Counted from the first letter of the stretch, positions 43,023 through 51,465 are shown. The stretch: DNA of 64,000 bases from Anabaena azotica FACHB-119 (GCF_014697625.1 NZ_JACJSG010000022.1:1-64000); one strand, 5' to 3'. Notes: generated by a model not told the origin, from the letters alone. Translations and numbers: made by a program.

Positions 43023-43066
43023 CTACATATATCAGTATCCTCGCCACTTAATTAGTAGGAACAGGG

Positions 43067-43132
43067 GTAGGGTGCGTCAGATGTAGAAAATCCTTGAATG
43101 TGTAAGACATTATTGGGGCTGACGCACCCTAC
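43067..43132 (-). repeat. MITE-like core, 'AGGACTTACGCA' family
   Basis: GTAGGGTGCGTCAGATGTAG through GGGGCTGACGCACCCTAC. It sits between two near-identical 40-bp direct repeats (43026-43062 and 43165-43202). Confidence 0.65.
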
Positions 43133-43186
43133 ATTTACTAATGTATGAGGTTTTTGGTGGGATACATATATCAGTATCCTCTCCAC

Positions 43187-44779
43187 TTAATTAGTAGGAA
43201 CAGTCCACCAAGCTAAAGCATAGGGCTGAGTTGCTTCGTTGACCTGTTTTTTGAATTGAACACGGATTTTGTAATTACCGTTAGCAGGAACTGGACAAAA
43301 AAGATGTTCTACACTATCGATTTCACTAATTGAAGAACAAATAACACCGGGTTCTGTGCTTTTAGCATCAGCTTTTACTAAATAAAGGTCGAGGTTATTT
43401 AAACCGCGATCGCGGAAATTTTCACCTACATCAAATTGTTGATTCTTATTAGTATCATTTAACTCAACCAATCTATTCCAACTTAAAGTAATCGCGACAA
43501 AACTATTTTGCTTTAACGGTTTGGCTAACTCATAATCAACAGATTTACCTACATCAACTTGTCGATAATCCCAACCTATCGCCGGAATTGGTGCGTTTGG
43601 CTGCCATTCACCTGCGCTAAACTGCTGATAGGCGCGGAACGCATTCAAATGACCTGTTCCCATTTGGGCATCTAAGGGAATCTTTGGGTTTTGGTAAGCA
43701 TCAGAACTTAACCAGTCTTGATTTTGTTTATCAATCAGGGTGCGAGTCATGCCCAGCTTTAACCCATCACCACTATCTTGAACTTTATCTGCTGAATTGA
43801 GTAGTACAGCTTTCATCACTTGCTGACGGCGACTATCTATGCTCCAGTTCGGTTGTTTTGTGCGTAGCTGTCTATCGCCAAACTCTTGTAATAACGCGAC
43901 GGTAGCTGTCAGGTGAGGCGCAGCAAAACTTGTCCCTGTCACCTTGTTTAATTTGCCATCGGGATTGAGCATGGCGATATTACTACCAGGCGCGACTATA
44001 CCCACCGAACGACGACCATCAATATTAAATTCTCTACCAGCCAAGCGACCGCTTACACCCTGGTTCACACCAGCCAGATTAGAAACGTCTACTTTATTAA
44101 AAATGCCGCCTCGTCGGGATGAAAAAGCCACGTTGATGGCGTTATAATTGTCTGTAGGTATGGGTATACCCCCTTTACCTTGATTGCCTGCGATCGCATA
44201 CAAAACATCGTGGACGCGACTCGACCAATCAACACACAAAGTCAGTAAAGCATTCCCATCTAAAATCGCCTCTGGTCGAGGGTCACGGTTGAGGGGTTCA
44301 CCAAAACTAAAGTTAATCGCCCGCACATCACCACCATTTTGTACAGCTATGTGCTGGGCTGATAAACACTCCTCTGGTTGACCCATACTTTTTGTAGAAC
44401 CCACCGCCGAAGAATATAACTTCGCTTCCGGCGCAACCCCTCTTAAAGCTTTGTCCCTACTCACCATCACACCAGCAACATTATAAGCATGGGGGTCAAC
44501 ACCATTATTAGACTTAGCAGGGGCGTTGCGTAAAAAGACAGCCGCCAGTGACACAGCACGATTTTTCGACACAGCCTTATCCCAACCAAACATCCCAGGG
44601 CGACCGATTTCTACCTGACCGATAGCAATCTTACGACCGAGCAAATTATAAGGAGACTGGTGTAACTTCAAAGCATCAATACCATTAGTTCCTAAAGAAC
44701 TTGGTAAAACCACAGCCAACACAGGCACAGTCAAACAAGAAGCACTAAATCCGCAAATTATCCAAGTTAATTTTTTCAT
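43187..44779 (-). CDS. S8 (subtilisin-like) family serine peptidase, divergent active site
   Basis: A 530-residue secreted protein with signal peptide (about residues 1-24). The His motif is PHAYNVAG (normally HGTHVAG), the oxyanion Asn is in AIAGNQG and the nucleophile Ser is in GTSFAAPHLT; these three are present. The usual catalytic Asp motif (D-S/T-G) is replaced by VEIGRPG, with Glu at the Asp position (about residue 57). The C-terminal domain (about 390-530) is a beta domain of the pre-peptidase C-terminal/bacterial Ig type. Activity may therefore be reduced or the protein may be a pseudo-protease. ATG 44779 is chosen; an ATG six bases earlier lies in an STRR tract. Confidence 0.85.
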   Translation of the reverse strand: MKKLTWIICGFSASCLTVPVLAVVLPSSLGTNGIDALKLHQSPYNLLGRKIAIGQVEIGRPGMFGWDKAVSKNRAVSLAAVFLRNAPAKSNNGVDPHAYNVAGVMVSRDKALRGVAPEAKLYSSAVGSTKSMGQPEECLSAQHIAVQNGGDVRAINFSFGEPLNRDPRPEAILDGNALLTLCVDWSSRVHDVLYAIAGNQGKGGIPIPTDNYNAINVAFSSRRGGIFNKVDVSNLAGVNQGVSGRLAGREFNIDGRRSVGIVAPGSNIAMLNPDGKLNKVTGTSFAAPHLTATVALLQEFGDRQLRTKQPNWSIDSRRQQVMKAVLLNSADKVQDSGDGLKLGMTRTLIDKQNQDWLSSDAYQNPKIPLDAQMGTGHLNAFRAYQQFSAGEWQPNAPIPAIGWDYRQVDVGKSVDYELAKPLKQNSFVAITLSWNRLVELNDTNKNQQFDVGENFRDRGLNNLDLYLVKADAKSTEPGVICSSISEIDSVEHLFCPVPANGNYKIRVQFKKQVNEATQPYALAWWTVPTN

Positions 44780-44782
44780 AGT

Positions 44783-44850
44783 CATTGGTCAATAGTCATT
44801 AGTCAACAGTCAATAGTCAATAGTCAATAGTCAATAGTCAATAGTCAATA
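44783..44850 (-). repeat. STRR heptamer tract (AGTCAAT)n
   Basis: Eight or nine 7-mers (gtcaata, gtcatta) directly upstream of the subtilase start codon. Confidence 0.9.
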
Positions 44851-44856
44851 GTTTTT

Positions 44857-44975
44857 CTCCTCTGCTCCTCTGCTCCTCTGCTCCTCTGCTCCTCTGCTCC
44901 TCTGCTCCCCCACTTCCTCATCTTCCCCCAGTCCCCAGTCCCCAGTCCCCGATCCCCGATCCCCAATTTCTAAAA
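44857..44975. repeat. CTCCTCTG octamer and CCCCAGT/CCCCGAT STRR tracts
   Basis: 44860-44906 is about six copies of the octamer CTCCTCTG; 44932-44970 is heptamers CCCCAGT and CCCCGAT. They fill the space between the subtilase and rpe genes. Confidence 0.85.
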
Positions 44976-44983
44976 TTCTCAAT

Positions 44984-45012
44984 ATTTTGTTACAGTATTT
45001 TGTTACAATGCT
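44984..45012 (+). promoter_or_regulatory. Direct repeat TATTTTGTTACA upstream of rpe
   Basis: TATTTTGTTACA occurs twice in a row (period 15) at 44984 and 44999, about 60-35 bp ahead of the rpe start. Could be a regulator site or overlap the promoter; spacing does not fit the HLR1 period of 10. Confidence 0.35.
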
Positions 45013-45044
45013 TACAGACGAGGACGCTTAAAAACCCACTAGCC

Positions 45045-45752
45045 ATGACCCAAAACCGATCTGAAAAACCCATAGTAATTGCTCCATCTATCCTATCAGC
45101 CGATTTTAGCCGCTTAGGCGAGGAAATTCGCGCCGTGGACGCGGCTGGAGCCGATTGGATTCATGTTGATGTAATGGACGGTCGTTTTGTACCTAATATA
45201 ACGATAGGCCCTCTGGTAGTGGAGGCGATTCGTCCAGTGACAACAAAACCTCTGGATGTCCACTTGATGATTGTGGAACCAGAGAAGTATGTAGAAGACT
45301 TTGCTAAAGCAGGCGCTGATATTATTTCTGTTCACGCTGAACATAATGCTTCGCCACACCTGCACCGCACTCTGGGACAAATCAAAGAATTAGGTAAAAA
45401 AGCGGGAGTAGTTCTCAATCCTGGTACTCCTTTAGAGTTGATTGAATACGTACTAGAATTAGCTGACCTAGTGCTAATCATGAGTGTTAACCCCGGTTTT
45501 GGTGGTCAAAGCTTTATTCCTGGTGTATTACCAAAAATCCGCAAGCTGCGTCAAATGTGTGATGAACGCGGTTTAGATCCTTGGATTGAGGTAGATGGCG
45601 GACTCAAGGCTAATAATACTTGGCAAGTTCTAGAAGCAGGCGCTAATGCAATTGTGGCTGGTTCTGCGGTATTTAATGCTAAGGATTATGCCGAAGCAAT
45701 TACCAATATTCGCAACAGTAAGCGTCCTACACCAGAATTAGCTAAGGTTTAG
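45045..45752 (+). CDS. rpe: Ribulose-phosphate 3-epimerase
   Basis: A 235-residue TIM-barrel epimerase that interconverts ribulose 5-phosphate and xylulose 5-phosphate in the Calvin cycle and pentose phosphate pathway. Key features: IAPSILSADFSRLGEE, the HVDVMDGRFVPNIT metal/catalytic segment (Asp and two His), 'DVHLMIVEPEKY', 'LIMSVNPGFGGQSF' and 'EVDGGLKANN' with the second catalytic Asp. I start at ATG 45045 (MTQNRSEKPIVIAPS), the normal length; an upstream ATG at 45000 adds 15 residues without conserved content. The gene ends before a GCGATCGC-based terminator. Confidence 0.95.
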   Translation: MTQNRSEKPIVIAPSILSADFSRLGEEIRAVDAAGADWIHVDVMDGRFVPNITIGPLVVEAIRPVTTKPLDVHLMIVEPEKYVEDFAKAGADIISVHAEHNASPHLHRTLGQIKELGKKAGVVLNPGTPLELIEYVLELADLVLIMSVNPGFGGQSFIPGVLPKIRKLRQMCDERGLDPWIEVDGGLKANNTWQVLEAGANAIVAGSAVFNAKDYAEAITNIRNSKRPTPELAKV

Positions 45753-45857
45753 TTTGTTGTAGGATGGGCATCTTGCCCGTCCTCATATACAATGGGGCAG
45801 GCAAGATGCCTACCCCACAATAGTTACTACTTGATTCAGCAATGTATCAACAGTTAA

Positions 45858-45892
45858 TAAAAAAGCGATCGCTAATAGCGATCGCTTTTTTT
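45858..45892. terminator. HIP1-based terminator, probably bidirectional
   Basis: AGCGATCGCT repeated around an AAT loop, with A-run before and T-run after. It lies between convergent rpe and the minus-strand gene at 45917, so it may stop both. A second inverted pair (GGGCATCTTGCC / GGCAAGATGCC) lies at 45767-45816. Confidence 0.8.
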
Positions 45893-45916
45893 ATGATGGG
45901 TAGTTAAACATTAAAC

Positions 45917-46438
45917 CTACTTACGTCCACCTAACCATTTAGCGGCTGCAATCCCGATAATACCTGCAACTACGGGGTTGCTGAGGAATTTAATAATTCC
46001 TGGTTGTTCGGCTAGGACTTCGCGGAAAATGTCGGGGTGGTTGTGATAGGCGAAGGATGCAAGTTTGCTGACATCATCAGCATTCATCCGGCCTGCATGG
46101 TGGGTGCTAAGACCTAGTTGTTGTTCTAGGTGGCGTTCATCCAATCCCCGTTCCTTGAGGTGTTTGAAAAAGGCGCGGGCGACATCATCGCGTTCGTTGG
46201 GCTTGATTTGGGCGATCGCTTTTTGCAATTCCGGTTCCATTTGGCTGCTAGGAATGCGTTCTGGACTCAAAGAACGACCGAACAATTGACGACGCTGATC
46301 TGTAGTTGTGCGTTGTGCGAAATCGTCAAAAGTTTCGTATTCAGCCGCAGGTTCACCTGTTGGTGCATCTAAAGATTCGACATTTCCCTCTGCCAAATCT
46401 CTCATAACTTGCCGTCTATATTCTTCGCTACTTGTCAC
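45917..46438 (-). CDS. Hypothetical protein with C-terminal glycine-rich helix
   Basis: A 173-residue protein, polar and charged over residues 1-145 with an acidic, Arg-rich character, then a C-terminal hydrophobic stretch 'FLSNPVVAGIIGIAAAKWLGG' that could anchor or insert in a membrane. Part of the middle (KPNERDDVARAFFKHLKERGLDERHLEQQL) looks like a helical bundle. Start is GTG, backed by a strong AGGAGAG Shine-Dalgarno. No family recognised, but the arrangement with the lipoprotein and CsbD genes suggests a stress-related cluster. Confidence 0.7.
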   Translation of the reverse strand: MTSSEEYRRQVMRDLAEGNVESLDAPTGEPAAEYETFDDFAQRTTTDQRRQLFGRSLSPERIPSSQMEPELQKAIAQIKPNERDDVARAFFKHLKERGLDERHLEQQLGLSTHHAGRMNADDVSKLASFAYHNHPDIFREVLAEQPGIIKFLSNPVVAGIIGIAAAKWLGGRK

Positions 46439-46471
46439 TTTTGTCTCTCCTTATTAATGCCAATTCAGTTA

Positions 46472-46915
46472 TTAGGTGTACTGAATTTGGTTAGACTGAA
46501 CATCGTATTTAGCGGTCAAAATTAATTTTTTATCGGGGCCATATACGAGAACAGTTAAATCCTGATTAGGAAAATTTTTGTGGAAACCTTGGGCTAAAGA
46601 TTTTACTAAAGGTTTTACTTCATTGGGGCGTACTTGGGGCGAAATGACAACACCTAATTTGTTGTTATCGCGGACGTAAGCATCCTTAATTAATCCTTGA
46701 GAGGTTTGTACAACCCAGTTACCGAAGGTTTGCCCAGATGGGGAATTACCTCTTTCTAATTGAGAATAAGCTGCATCTCTACCAATATCTGATGGGGCGC
46801 TAGTACGGTCTAGTTGAGCCACATTTCCACCACCACTACAAGCGGTAGTGATCATCAACAATAAAACCAAGACAACAGTAGTCAAGATTTTTCGACCCTG
46901 CTGAATCCAAACCAT
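46472..46915 (-). CDS. Hypothetical lipoprotein
   Basis: A 147-residue protein with a lipoprotein signal (LLLMITTACSGGG; Cys about residue 26) and a compact alpha/beta body ('LGVVISPQVRPNEVKPLVKSLAQGFHKNFPNQDLTVLVYGPDKKLILTAKYD'), similar in outline to small periplasmic domains with no enzymatic motif. GGGAGG lies just before the ATG. Same strand and 33 bp upstream of the 45917 gene, likely co-transcribed. Confidence 0.78.
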   Translation of the reverse strand: MVWIQQGRKILTTVVLVLLLMITTACSGGGNVAQLDRTSAPSDIGRDAAYSQLERGNSPSGQTFGNWVVQTSQGLIKDAYVRDNNKLGVVISPQVRPNEVKPLVKSLAQGFHKNFPNQDLTVLVYGPDKKLILTAKYDVQSNQIQYT

Positions 46916-47162
46916 TGTCTACCTCCCATGACGATAAATTTAATAACTGCTTCTTTATTTAGTAGATAGAGTTTTAATTTTGATTATTAAGTCAATTAAT
47001 TTGCAGAAATAAACTTAAGAAATGTAGAGATATGAGTAATCATATCTCTACAATAACCTTGCAAATAAACCTCCATCTCCCAAACTAGAACCTTTACTAT
47101 CAGGTAATTAAGAAGTTAATTCTCACACTCAACAATCACCTGAGACTATGACTGGATGAGAA

Positions 47163-47345
47163 TTAGTCAATATTCTTTTTCACCTTGTCTTTAACATCTT
47201 CAACACCGTGGCGTACTTCGCCTTCAGCTTGTTTGGCTTTACCTTCAGTTTTATCTTCAGGATCACCAGTTACATTACCCAAAGCTTCTTGTGCTTTACC
47301 TTCGATATTTTTAGCAGTAGCTTTTGCTCTATCTTCTAAGCTCAT
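47163..47345 (-). CDS. CsbD family stress protein
   Basis: A 60-residue CsbD-like protein: 'DRAKATAKNIEGKAQEALGNVTGDPEDKTEGKAKQAEGEVRHGVEDVKDKVKK', with the paired 'GKxxEALGxxTGDxxxxxEGKxxQ' pattern. CsbD-like proteins are highly charged, probably disordered, and induced by general stress. AGGAGAG precedes the ATG, so translation should be strong. Same strand as the lipoprotein gene 247 bp downstream. Confidence 0.92.
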   Translation of the reverse strand: MSLEDRAKATAKNIEGKAQEALGNVTGDPEDKTEGKAKQAEGEVRHGVEDVKDKVKKNID

Positions 47346-47731
47346 TTTGCTCTCCTAAACTTATATAATTTAATTTCAAAGTTATGCAATAACCTTGAAT
47401 TTGTTATTACATTTACAAAGTAACTTAAAGTTTTTGTTATAGCCTTCTGCCACAAGAGATATTAGTTATCTATGTATAAAGAGGGAAAAATTACTAAATA
47501 TCAGGCATTGAGGCATATATCTTCAATTTTTGTAAACATTTGGGGAGAAATCAGGGTTTAGTCCTTTTGTGTGAACTAGCTTTTTAGCCTGCAACTTTAA
47601 CAATACCCATTACAATCAACTGACAACTCATACCGTTTCTTGATGTAGCGCTGTAGAGACGTTGCATGCAACGTCTCTACATTGTTTATTCGGCGCAACT
47701 TCATGGAGAATTGGTATCAGAAAAAAACGTA
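47346..47731. other. Intergenic region with a dispersed palindrome
   Basis: A 28-bp perfect palindrome at 47651-47678 (GTAGAGACGTTGCATGCAAC... ) recurs in form at 62722-62749 with ACATGT at the centre. The remainder shows no gene. Confidence 0.5.
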
Positions 47732-47762
47732 AAAACCCAGTTAAATCAAGTAACTGGGTTTT
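47732..47762 (-). terminator. Rho-independent terminator for the 47797 gene
   Basis: AAAACCCAGTTA pairs with TAACTGGGTTTT around AATCAAG; on the minus strand the hairpin is followed by T-rich sequence. It lies 35 bp past the stop codon. Confidence 0.8.
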
Positions 47763-47796
47763 ATTGTGATAAAAATTAATGAAATTATTTTCCGCT

Positions 47797-48279
47797 TTAA
47801 TCTATAAAACCCATCAGACTATCAGAATCATCAATAGTGTTTGATGCTACTGGACGATTACCCATAACGGAGTAACTGCTGGAAATCACCAATGCACTAG
47901 AAGCAATAGGACGTATTCCAGAAAGATTGATGCTATCAACTACATCGATTGTATTAGCGGCAATGGGTCTGATACCCATCACGTTCATTGTCTCAACTAT
48001 TTGCAAATTACTAGTGCTAATGGGACGTATTCCTGCAACTGAAATTGTTTCAGCTACTTGCAAGTCACTACCGGCAATAGGACGCACTCCAGAAACAGCC
48101 AGTGTTCCAGCAATTTCTTTTTGCTCGGATTTTTCTACTGACAGTCCGCCATTTGACTCGGCTTGATCTTTATTCAAGCTTTGACTCTGATTATTGTCTA
48201 CTTCCACAGTTGATTCTCCTTTGAGCTTGGCGCGTTTTTGTCGAGGACTGACCGTTTTGCCGGTACTGCTAATGGTCAT
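47797..48279 (-). CDS. Hypothetical protein with five 19-residue 'G-x-R-P-I' repeats
   Basis: A 160-residue protein. Residues 1-55 are polar and probably disordered. Residues 62-148 hold five repeats with an exact 19-residue period: GVRPIA (64), GIRPIS (83), GIRPIA (102), GIRPIA (121) and GNRPVA (140), each with the pattern G-[IVN]-R-P-[IV]-A/S...L/I-x-V-x-E/D-[ST]-[IM]. The sequence ends in the acidic DDSDSLMGFID. I do not recognise the family. A short beta-solenoid or a repeat-containing precursor peptide are both possible; no modifying enzyme gene is adjacent. A terminator follows it. Confidence 0.75.
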   Translation of the reverse strand: MTISSTGKTVSPRQKRAKLKGESTVEVDNNQSQSLNKDQAESNGGLSVEKSEQKEIAGTLAVSGVRPIAGSDLQVAETISVAGIRPISTSNLQIVETMNVMGIRPIAANTIDVVDSINLSGIRPIASSALVISSSYSVMGNRPVASNTIDDSDSLMGFID

Positions 48280-48479
48280 GATTAACTACCTCTAGATATT
48301 AACTTTACTTTACAATACTTAAGGAAAAAAGAGACACTTTCCTATATAAGTGAGTTTACCCTTAAAGAACCTTGCATATATATAAGTATCTTCAAAATTG
48401 ACATATAAGTAAACTTAAATTTTTAAAATTTGTAAAAAAAGATTGCTGAACAAAAAGGTAAGACGCAGGAGGTAGACCT

Positions 48480-48535
48480 AACCTGTTAACTGTCACCTGT
48501 CACCTGTTACCTGTCACCTGTCACCTGTCAACTGA
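48480..48535 (+). repeat. STRR heptamer tract (CTGTCAC)n
   Basis: Seven heptamers of the CTGTCAC/CTGTTAC type, 45 bp before uvrB. Confidence 0.9.
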
Positions 48536-48578
48536 GATTTATCGCTACCATGAGATAGGGTATTTTTAATACAGATGT

Positions 48579-50576
48579 ATGACAGAATTTTGCCTGCAAG
48601 CACCGTTTAGTCCAACAGGCGACCAACCACAAGCGATCGCACAGTTAACTGGTAGTATTCAAGATGGCAACCGCTACCAAACCTTACTAGGCGCTACGGG
48701 AACAGGTAAAACGTTTTCCATCGCCGCAGTCATTGAGAAGGTAGGGAAGCCGACTCTAGTTTTGGCGCATAATAAAACCTTAGCAGCGCAGCTTTGTAAT
48801 GAATTGCGGGAGTTCTTCCCCAAAAACGCCGTTGAGTATTTCGTCAGTTATTACGACTACTATCAGCCAGAAGCCTATATTCCCGTTACCGATACCTATA
48901 TTGAAAAAACGGCTTCGATTAACGATGAGATAGATATGCTACGACATTCAGCCACGCGATCGCTATTCGAGCGTCGTGATGTGATTGTTGTTGCATCTAT
49001 TAGCTGTATCTACGGTTTGGGTATCCCCTCAGAATATCTTAAAGCCGCTATCCCCCTACAAATTGGCATGGAAGTAAATCAGCGTGAGATTTTGCGGGAT
49101 TTGGCTTCTGTACAATACAGCCGTAACGATATAGAAATGGGAAGGGGACGTTTCCGCGTCCGGGGTGATGTATTAGAAATTGGCCCTGCTTACGAAGACC
49201 GAATTATTCGCGTAGAATTTTTTGGCGATGAAATTGACGCGATACGTTATATTGACCCAGTAACCGGGGAAATTCTCAGCAGTTTAGAAGCCGTCAATAT
49301 TTACCCAGCACGCCACTTTGTCACCCCAGAAGAACGTTTAGAAATAGCTTGTGAAGATATCGCCGCCGAACTAAAACAGCGCAAAGCCGAATTAGAAGAA
49401 GCTGGCAAATTATTAGAAGCACAACGCATCGACCAACGCACAAGATACGACTTAGAAATGTTGCGGGAAGTCGGTTATTGCAATGGTGTAGAAAACTATT
49501 CGCGACATTTAGCAGGAAGACAAGCCGGAGAACCACCAGAAAGTTTAATTGATTATTTTCCTAAAGATTGGTTGTTAGTAATTGACGAATCTCACGTCAC
49601 AGTTCCACAAATTCGGGGGATGTATAACGGCGACCAAGCTAGGAAGAAAGTATTAATTGAGCATGGATTTAGACTACCCAGTGCTGCGGATAACCGTCCT
49701 TTAAAAGCAGAAGAATTTTGGCAGAAAGTTAACCAATGTATTTTTGTTTCCGCTACTCCAGGTGATTGGGAATTGGAAATTTCTGAACAACACATAATTG
49801 AGCAAGTAATTCGCCCCACTGGTGTAGTTGACCCAGAAATTTTTGTACGTCCCACAGATGGACAAATTGATGATTTATTAGGAGAAATCAAAGATAGGAT
49901 TGACCTGCATGAAAGAGTATTGATTACCACATTAACCAAGCGCATGGCAGAGGATTTAACAGAATATCTGCAAGAACATAATGTAAAAGTGCGCTATCTA
50001 CATTCAGAAATCAATTCTATTCAGCGCATTGAAATTTTACAAGATTTGCGTCAAGGAAGCTTTGATGTCTTGGTCGGAGTGAACTTACTCCGGGAAGGTT
50101 TAGACTTACCAGAAGTTTCTTTAGTAGCGATTATGGATGCTGATAAAGAAGGCTTCTTACGTGCTGAACGTTCTTTAATTCAAACCATTGGTAGAGCAGC
50201 GCGTCACATTAGAGGACAAGCAATTTTATATGCTGATAATTTAACAGACAGCATGATTAAAGCCATTGAAGAAACAGAACGACGAAGAAATATTCAATTG
50301 GCATATAATCGCCTGCATGGAATTACACCGCAACCAATTGTGAAAAAATCGAGTAATGCGATTTTGTCTTTTTTGGAAGTGTCTCGCAGGTTGAATGCAA
50401 CAGATTTAAAAGTAGTTGAAGAACATATCGATGAATTGCCATTGGAAGAGATTCCTAACTTGATTGAAAAATTAGAAGCACAGATGAAAGAAGCAGCGAA
50501 AAAACTCGAATTTGAAGAGGCGGCAAAATTGCGCGATCGCATCAAACAATTGCGTGATAAATTAGTAGGACGATAA
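48579..50576 (+). CDS. uvrB: Excinuclease ABC subunit B
   Basis: A 665-residue UvrB. Visible: Walker A GATGTGKT (about 38-45), the beta-hairpin region 'YDYYQPEAYIPVTDTYIEK' (about 92-110) that inserts between DNA strands, 'DESHVTVPQIRGMYNGD', helicase motifs 'SATPGDWE' and 'GVNLLREGLDLPEVSLVAI', 'QTIGRAARH', and a C-terminal UVR domain for UvrC contact (about 625-662). It works with UvrA and UvrC in nucleotide excision repair; relevant for UV tolerance in a phototroph. The ATG at 48579 gives standard length. Confidence 0.98.
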   Translation: MTEFCLQAPFSPTGDQPQAIAQLTGSIQDGNRYQTLLGATGTGKTFSIAAVIEKVGKPTLVLAHNKTLAAQLCNELREFFPKNAVEYFVSYYDYYQPEAYIPVTDTYIEKTASINDEIDMLRHSATRSLFERRDVIVVASISCIYGLGIPSEYLKAAIPLQIGMEVNQREILRDLASVQYSRNDIEMGRGRFRVRGDVLEIGPAYEDRIIRVEFFGDEIDAIRYIDPVTGEILSSLEAVNIYPARHFVTPEERLEIACEDIAAELKQRKAELEEAGKLLEAQRIDQRTRYDLEMLREVGYCNGVENYSRHLAGRQAGEPPESLIDYFPKDWLLVIDESHVTVPQIRGMYNGDQARKKVLIEHGFRLPSAADNRPLKAEEFWQKVNQCIFVSATPGDWELEISEQHIIEQVIRPTGVVDPEIFVRPTDGQIDDLLGEIKDRIDLHERVLITTLTKRMAEDLTEYLQEHNVKVRYLHSEINSIQRIEILQDLRQGSFDVLVGVNLLREGLDLPEVSLVAIMDADKEGFLRAERSLIQTIGRAARHIRGQAILYADNLTDSMIKAIEETERRRNIQLAYNRLHGITPQPIVKKSSNAILSFLEVSRRLNATDLKVVEEHIDELPLEEIPNLIEKLEAQMKEAAKKLEFEEAAKLRDRIKQLRDKLVGR

Positions 50577-50703
50577 TTCGTTGGTTGGGTGAAGCACAAC
50601 GCCACCCAACAAGATGTTTGCTAATCATTAACAATTCAAAATTCAAAATTCGTCTTGGAAACTTTCCGCAAAATTCGCGCATTAAAGAACTGTTCCTCCT
50701 GCC

Positions 50704-50745
50704 TTCTGCCTCCTGACTAATGACTAATGACTAATGACCAATGAC
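50704..50745 (+). repeat. STRR heptamer tract (ATGACTA)n
   Basis: Five heptamers (taatgac, accaatgac). The last contributes the start codon of the next gene at 50741. Confidence 0.9.
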
Positions 50746-51430
50746 AAACGAAATCCGTGCCATTTTTGACCGTATCGCCCCCGTCTACGACCAATTGAAT
50801 GATTGGTTAAGTCTAGGACAACACCGCATTTGGAAAGAGATGGCGATTAAATGGTCTGAAGCTAAACCAGGCGATACTTGCTTAGATTTATGTTGCGGAA
50901 GCGGTGACTTAGCCTTTCGTTTAGCGCGGCGTGTAGGCGCAAAAGGCCAAGTATACGCTGTGGATTTCTCACCCAACCTCCTAGAAACTGCCAAACAACG
51001 CTCCCAAACCCAATATCCTCAACCCAATATTTTCTGGGTAGAAGGCGACGTGCTGAATTTACCTTTTGATGATCATCAATTTGATGCGGCGACGATGGGC
51101 TACGGCTTAAGAAATGTTACAGATATACCTCGTAGCCTGCAAGAATTGCATCGCGTTCTCAAACCCGGTGCAAAAGCGGCAATTTTAGATTTTCATCGAC
51201 CTTATAATCAACAATTTCGCAGCTTTCAGCAGTGGTATCTAGATAGTATAGTTGTACCATTAGCCGATCGCTTGGGGGTTAAGGAAGAGTATGCTTACAT
51301 CAGTCCCAGCTTAGACCGCTTCCCCAACGGTAAAGAACAAGTAGAGATAGCCCGTCAAGTTGGTTTTAACTCAGCCACACACTATCCCATCGCGAACGGT
51401 ATGATGGGAGTATTGACAATTATTAAATAG
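50741..51430 (+). CDS. menG: Demethylmenaquinone/ubiquinone-type methyltransferase
   Basis: A 229-residue SAM-dependent methyltransferase of the UbiE/MenG family. 'IFDRIAPVYDQLNDWLSLGQHRIWK' (family start signature), SAM motif 'CLDLCCGSGDLAFRLAR', 'AVDFSPNLL' and 'DAATMGYGLRNVTDIPRSLQELHRVLKPG'. In cyanobacteria this enzyme performs the final C-methylation in phylloquinone (vitamin K1) synthesis. The start is within an STRR tract, where alternative ATGs out of frame abound. Confidence 0.93.
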   Translation: MTNEIRAIFDRIAPVYDQLNDWLSLGQHRIWKEMAIKWSEAKPGDTCLDLCCGSGDLAFRLARRVGAKGQVYAVDFSPNLLETAKQRSQTQYPQPNIFWVEGDVLNLPFDDHQFDAATMGYGLRNVTDIPRSLQELHRVLKPGAKAAILDFHRPYNQQFRSFQQWYLDSIVVPLADRLGVKEEYAYISPSLDRFPNGKEQVEIARQVGFNSATHYPIANGMMGVLTIIK

Positions 51431-51436
51431 GTAATT

Positions 51437-51465
51437 GGTCATTGGTCATTGGTCATTGGTCATTG
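51437..51465 (+). repeat. STRR heptamer tract (TTGGTCA)n
   Basis: Four copies of GGTCATT, followed at 51488-51525 by CCCCAAT/CCCCAGT heptamers. Confidence 0.85.

Noticed and set aside
42824..43051. Frame through the MITE at 42876
   Set aside because: All of it is the MITE and its flank; the translated words (PAPFPTREGGE) are a common artefact of this repeat.
44984..45012. TATTTTGTTACA direct repeat read as an HLR1 site
   Set aside because: The two words start 15 bases apart, not 10, so the HLR1 spacing fails; kept only as an unassigned direct repeat.
50580..50612. TTGGGTG...CACCCAA hairpin after uvrB as a terminator
   Set aside because: No T-run follows; the same words form a common dispersed repeat in these genomes.
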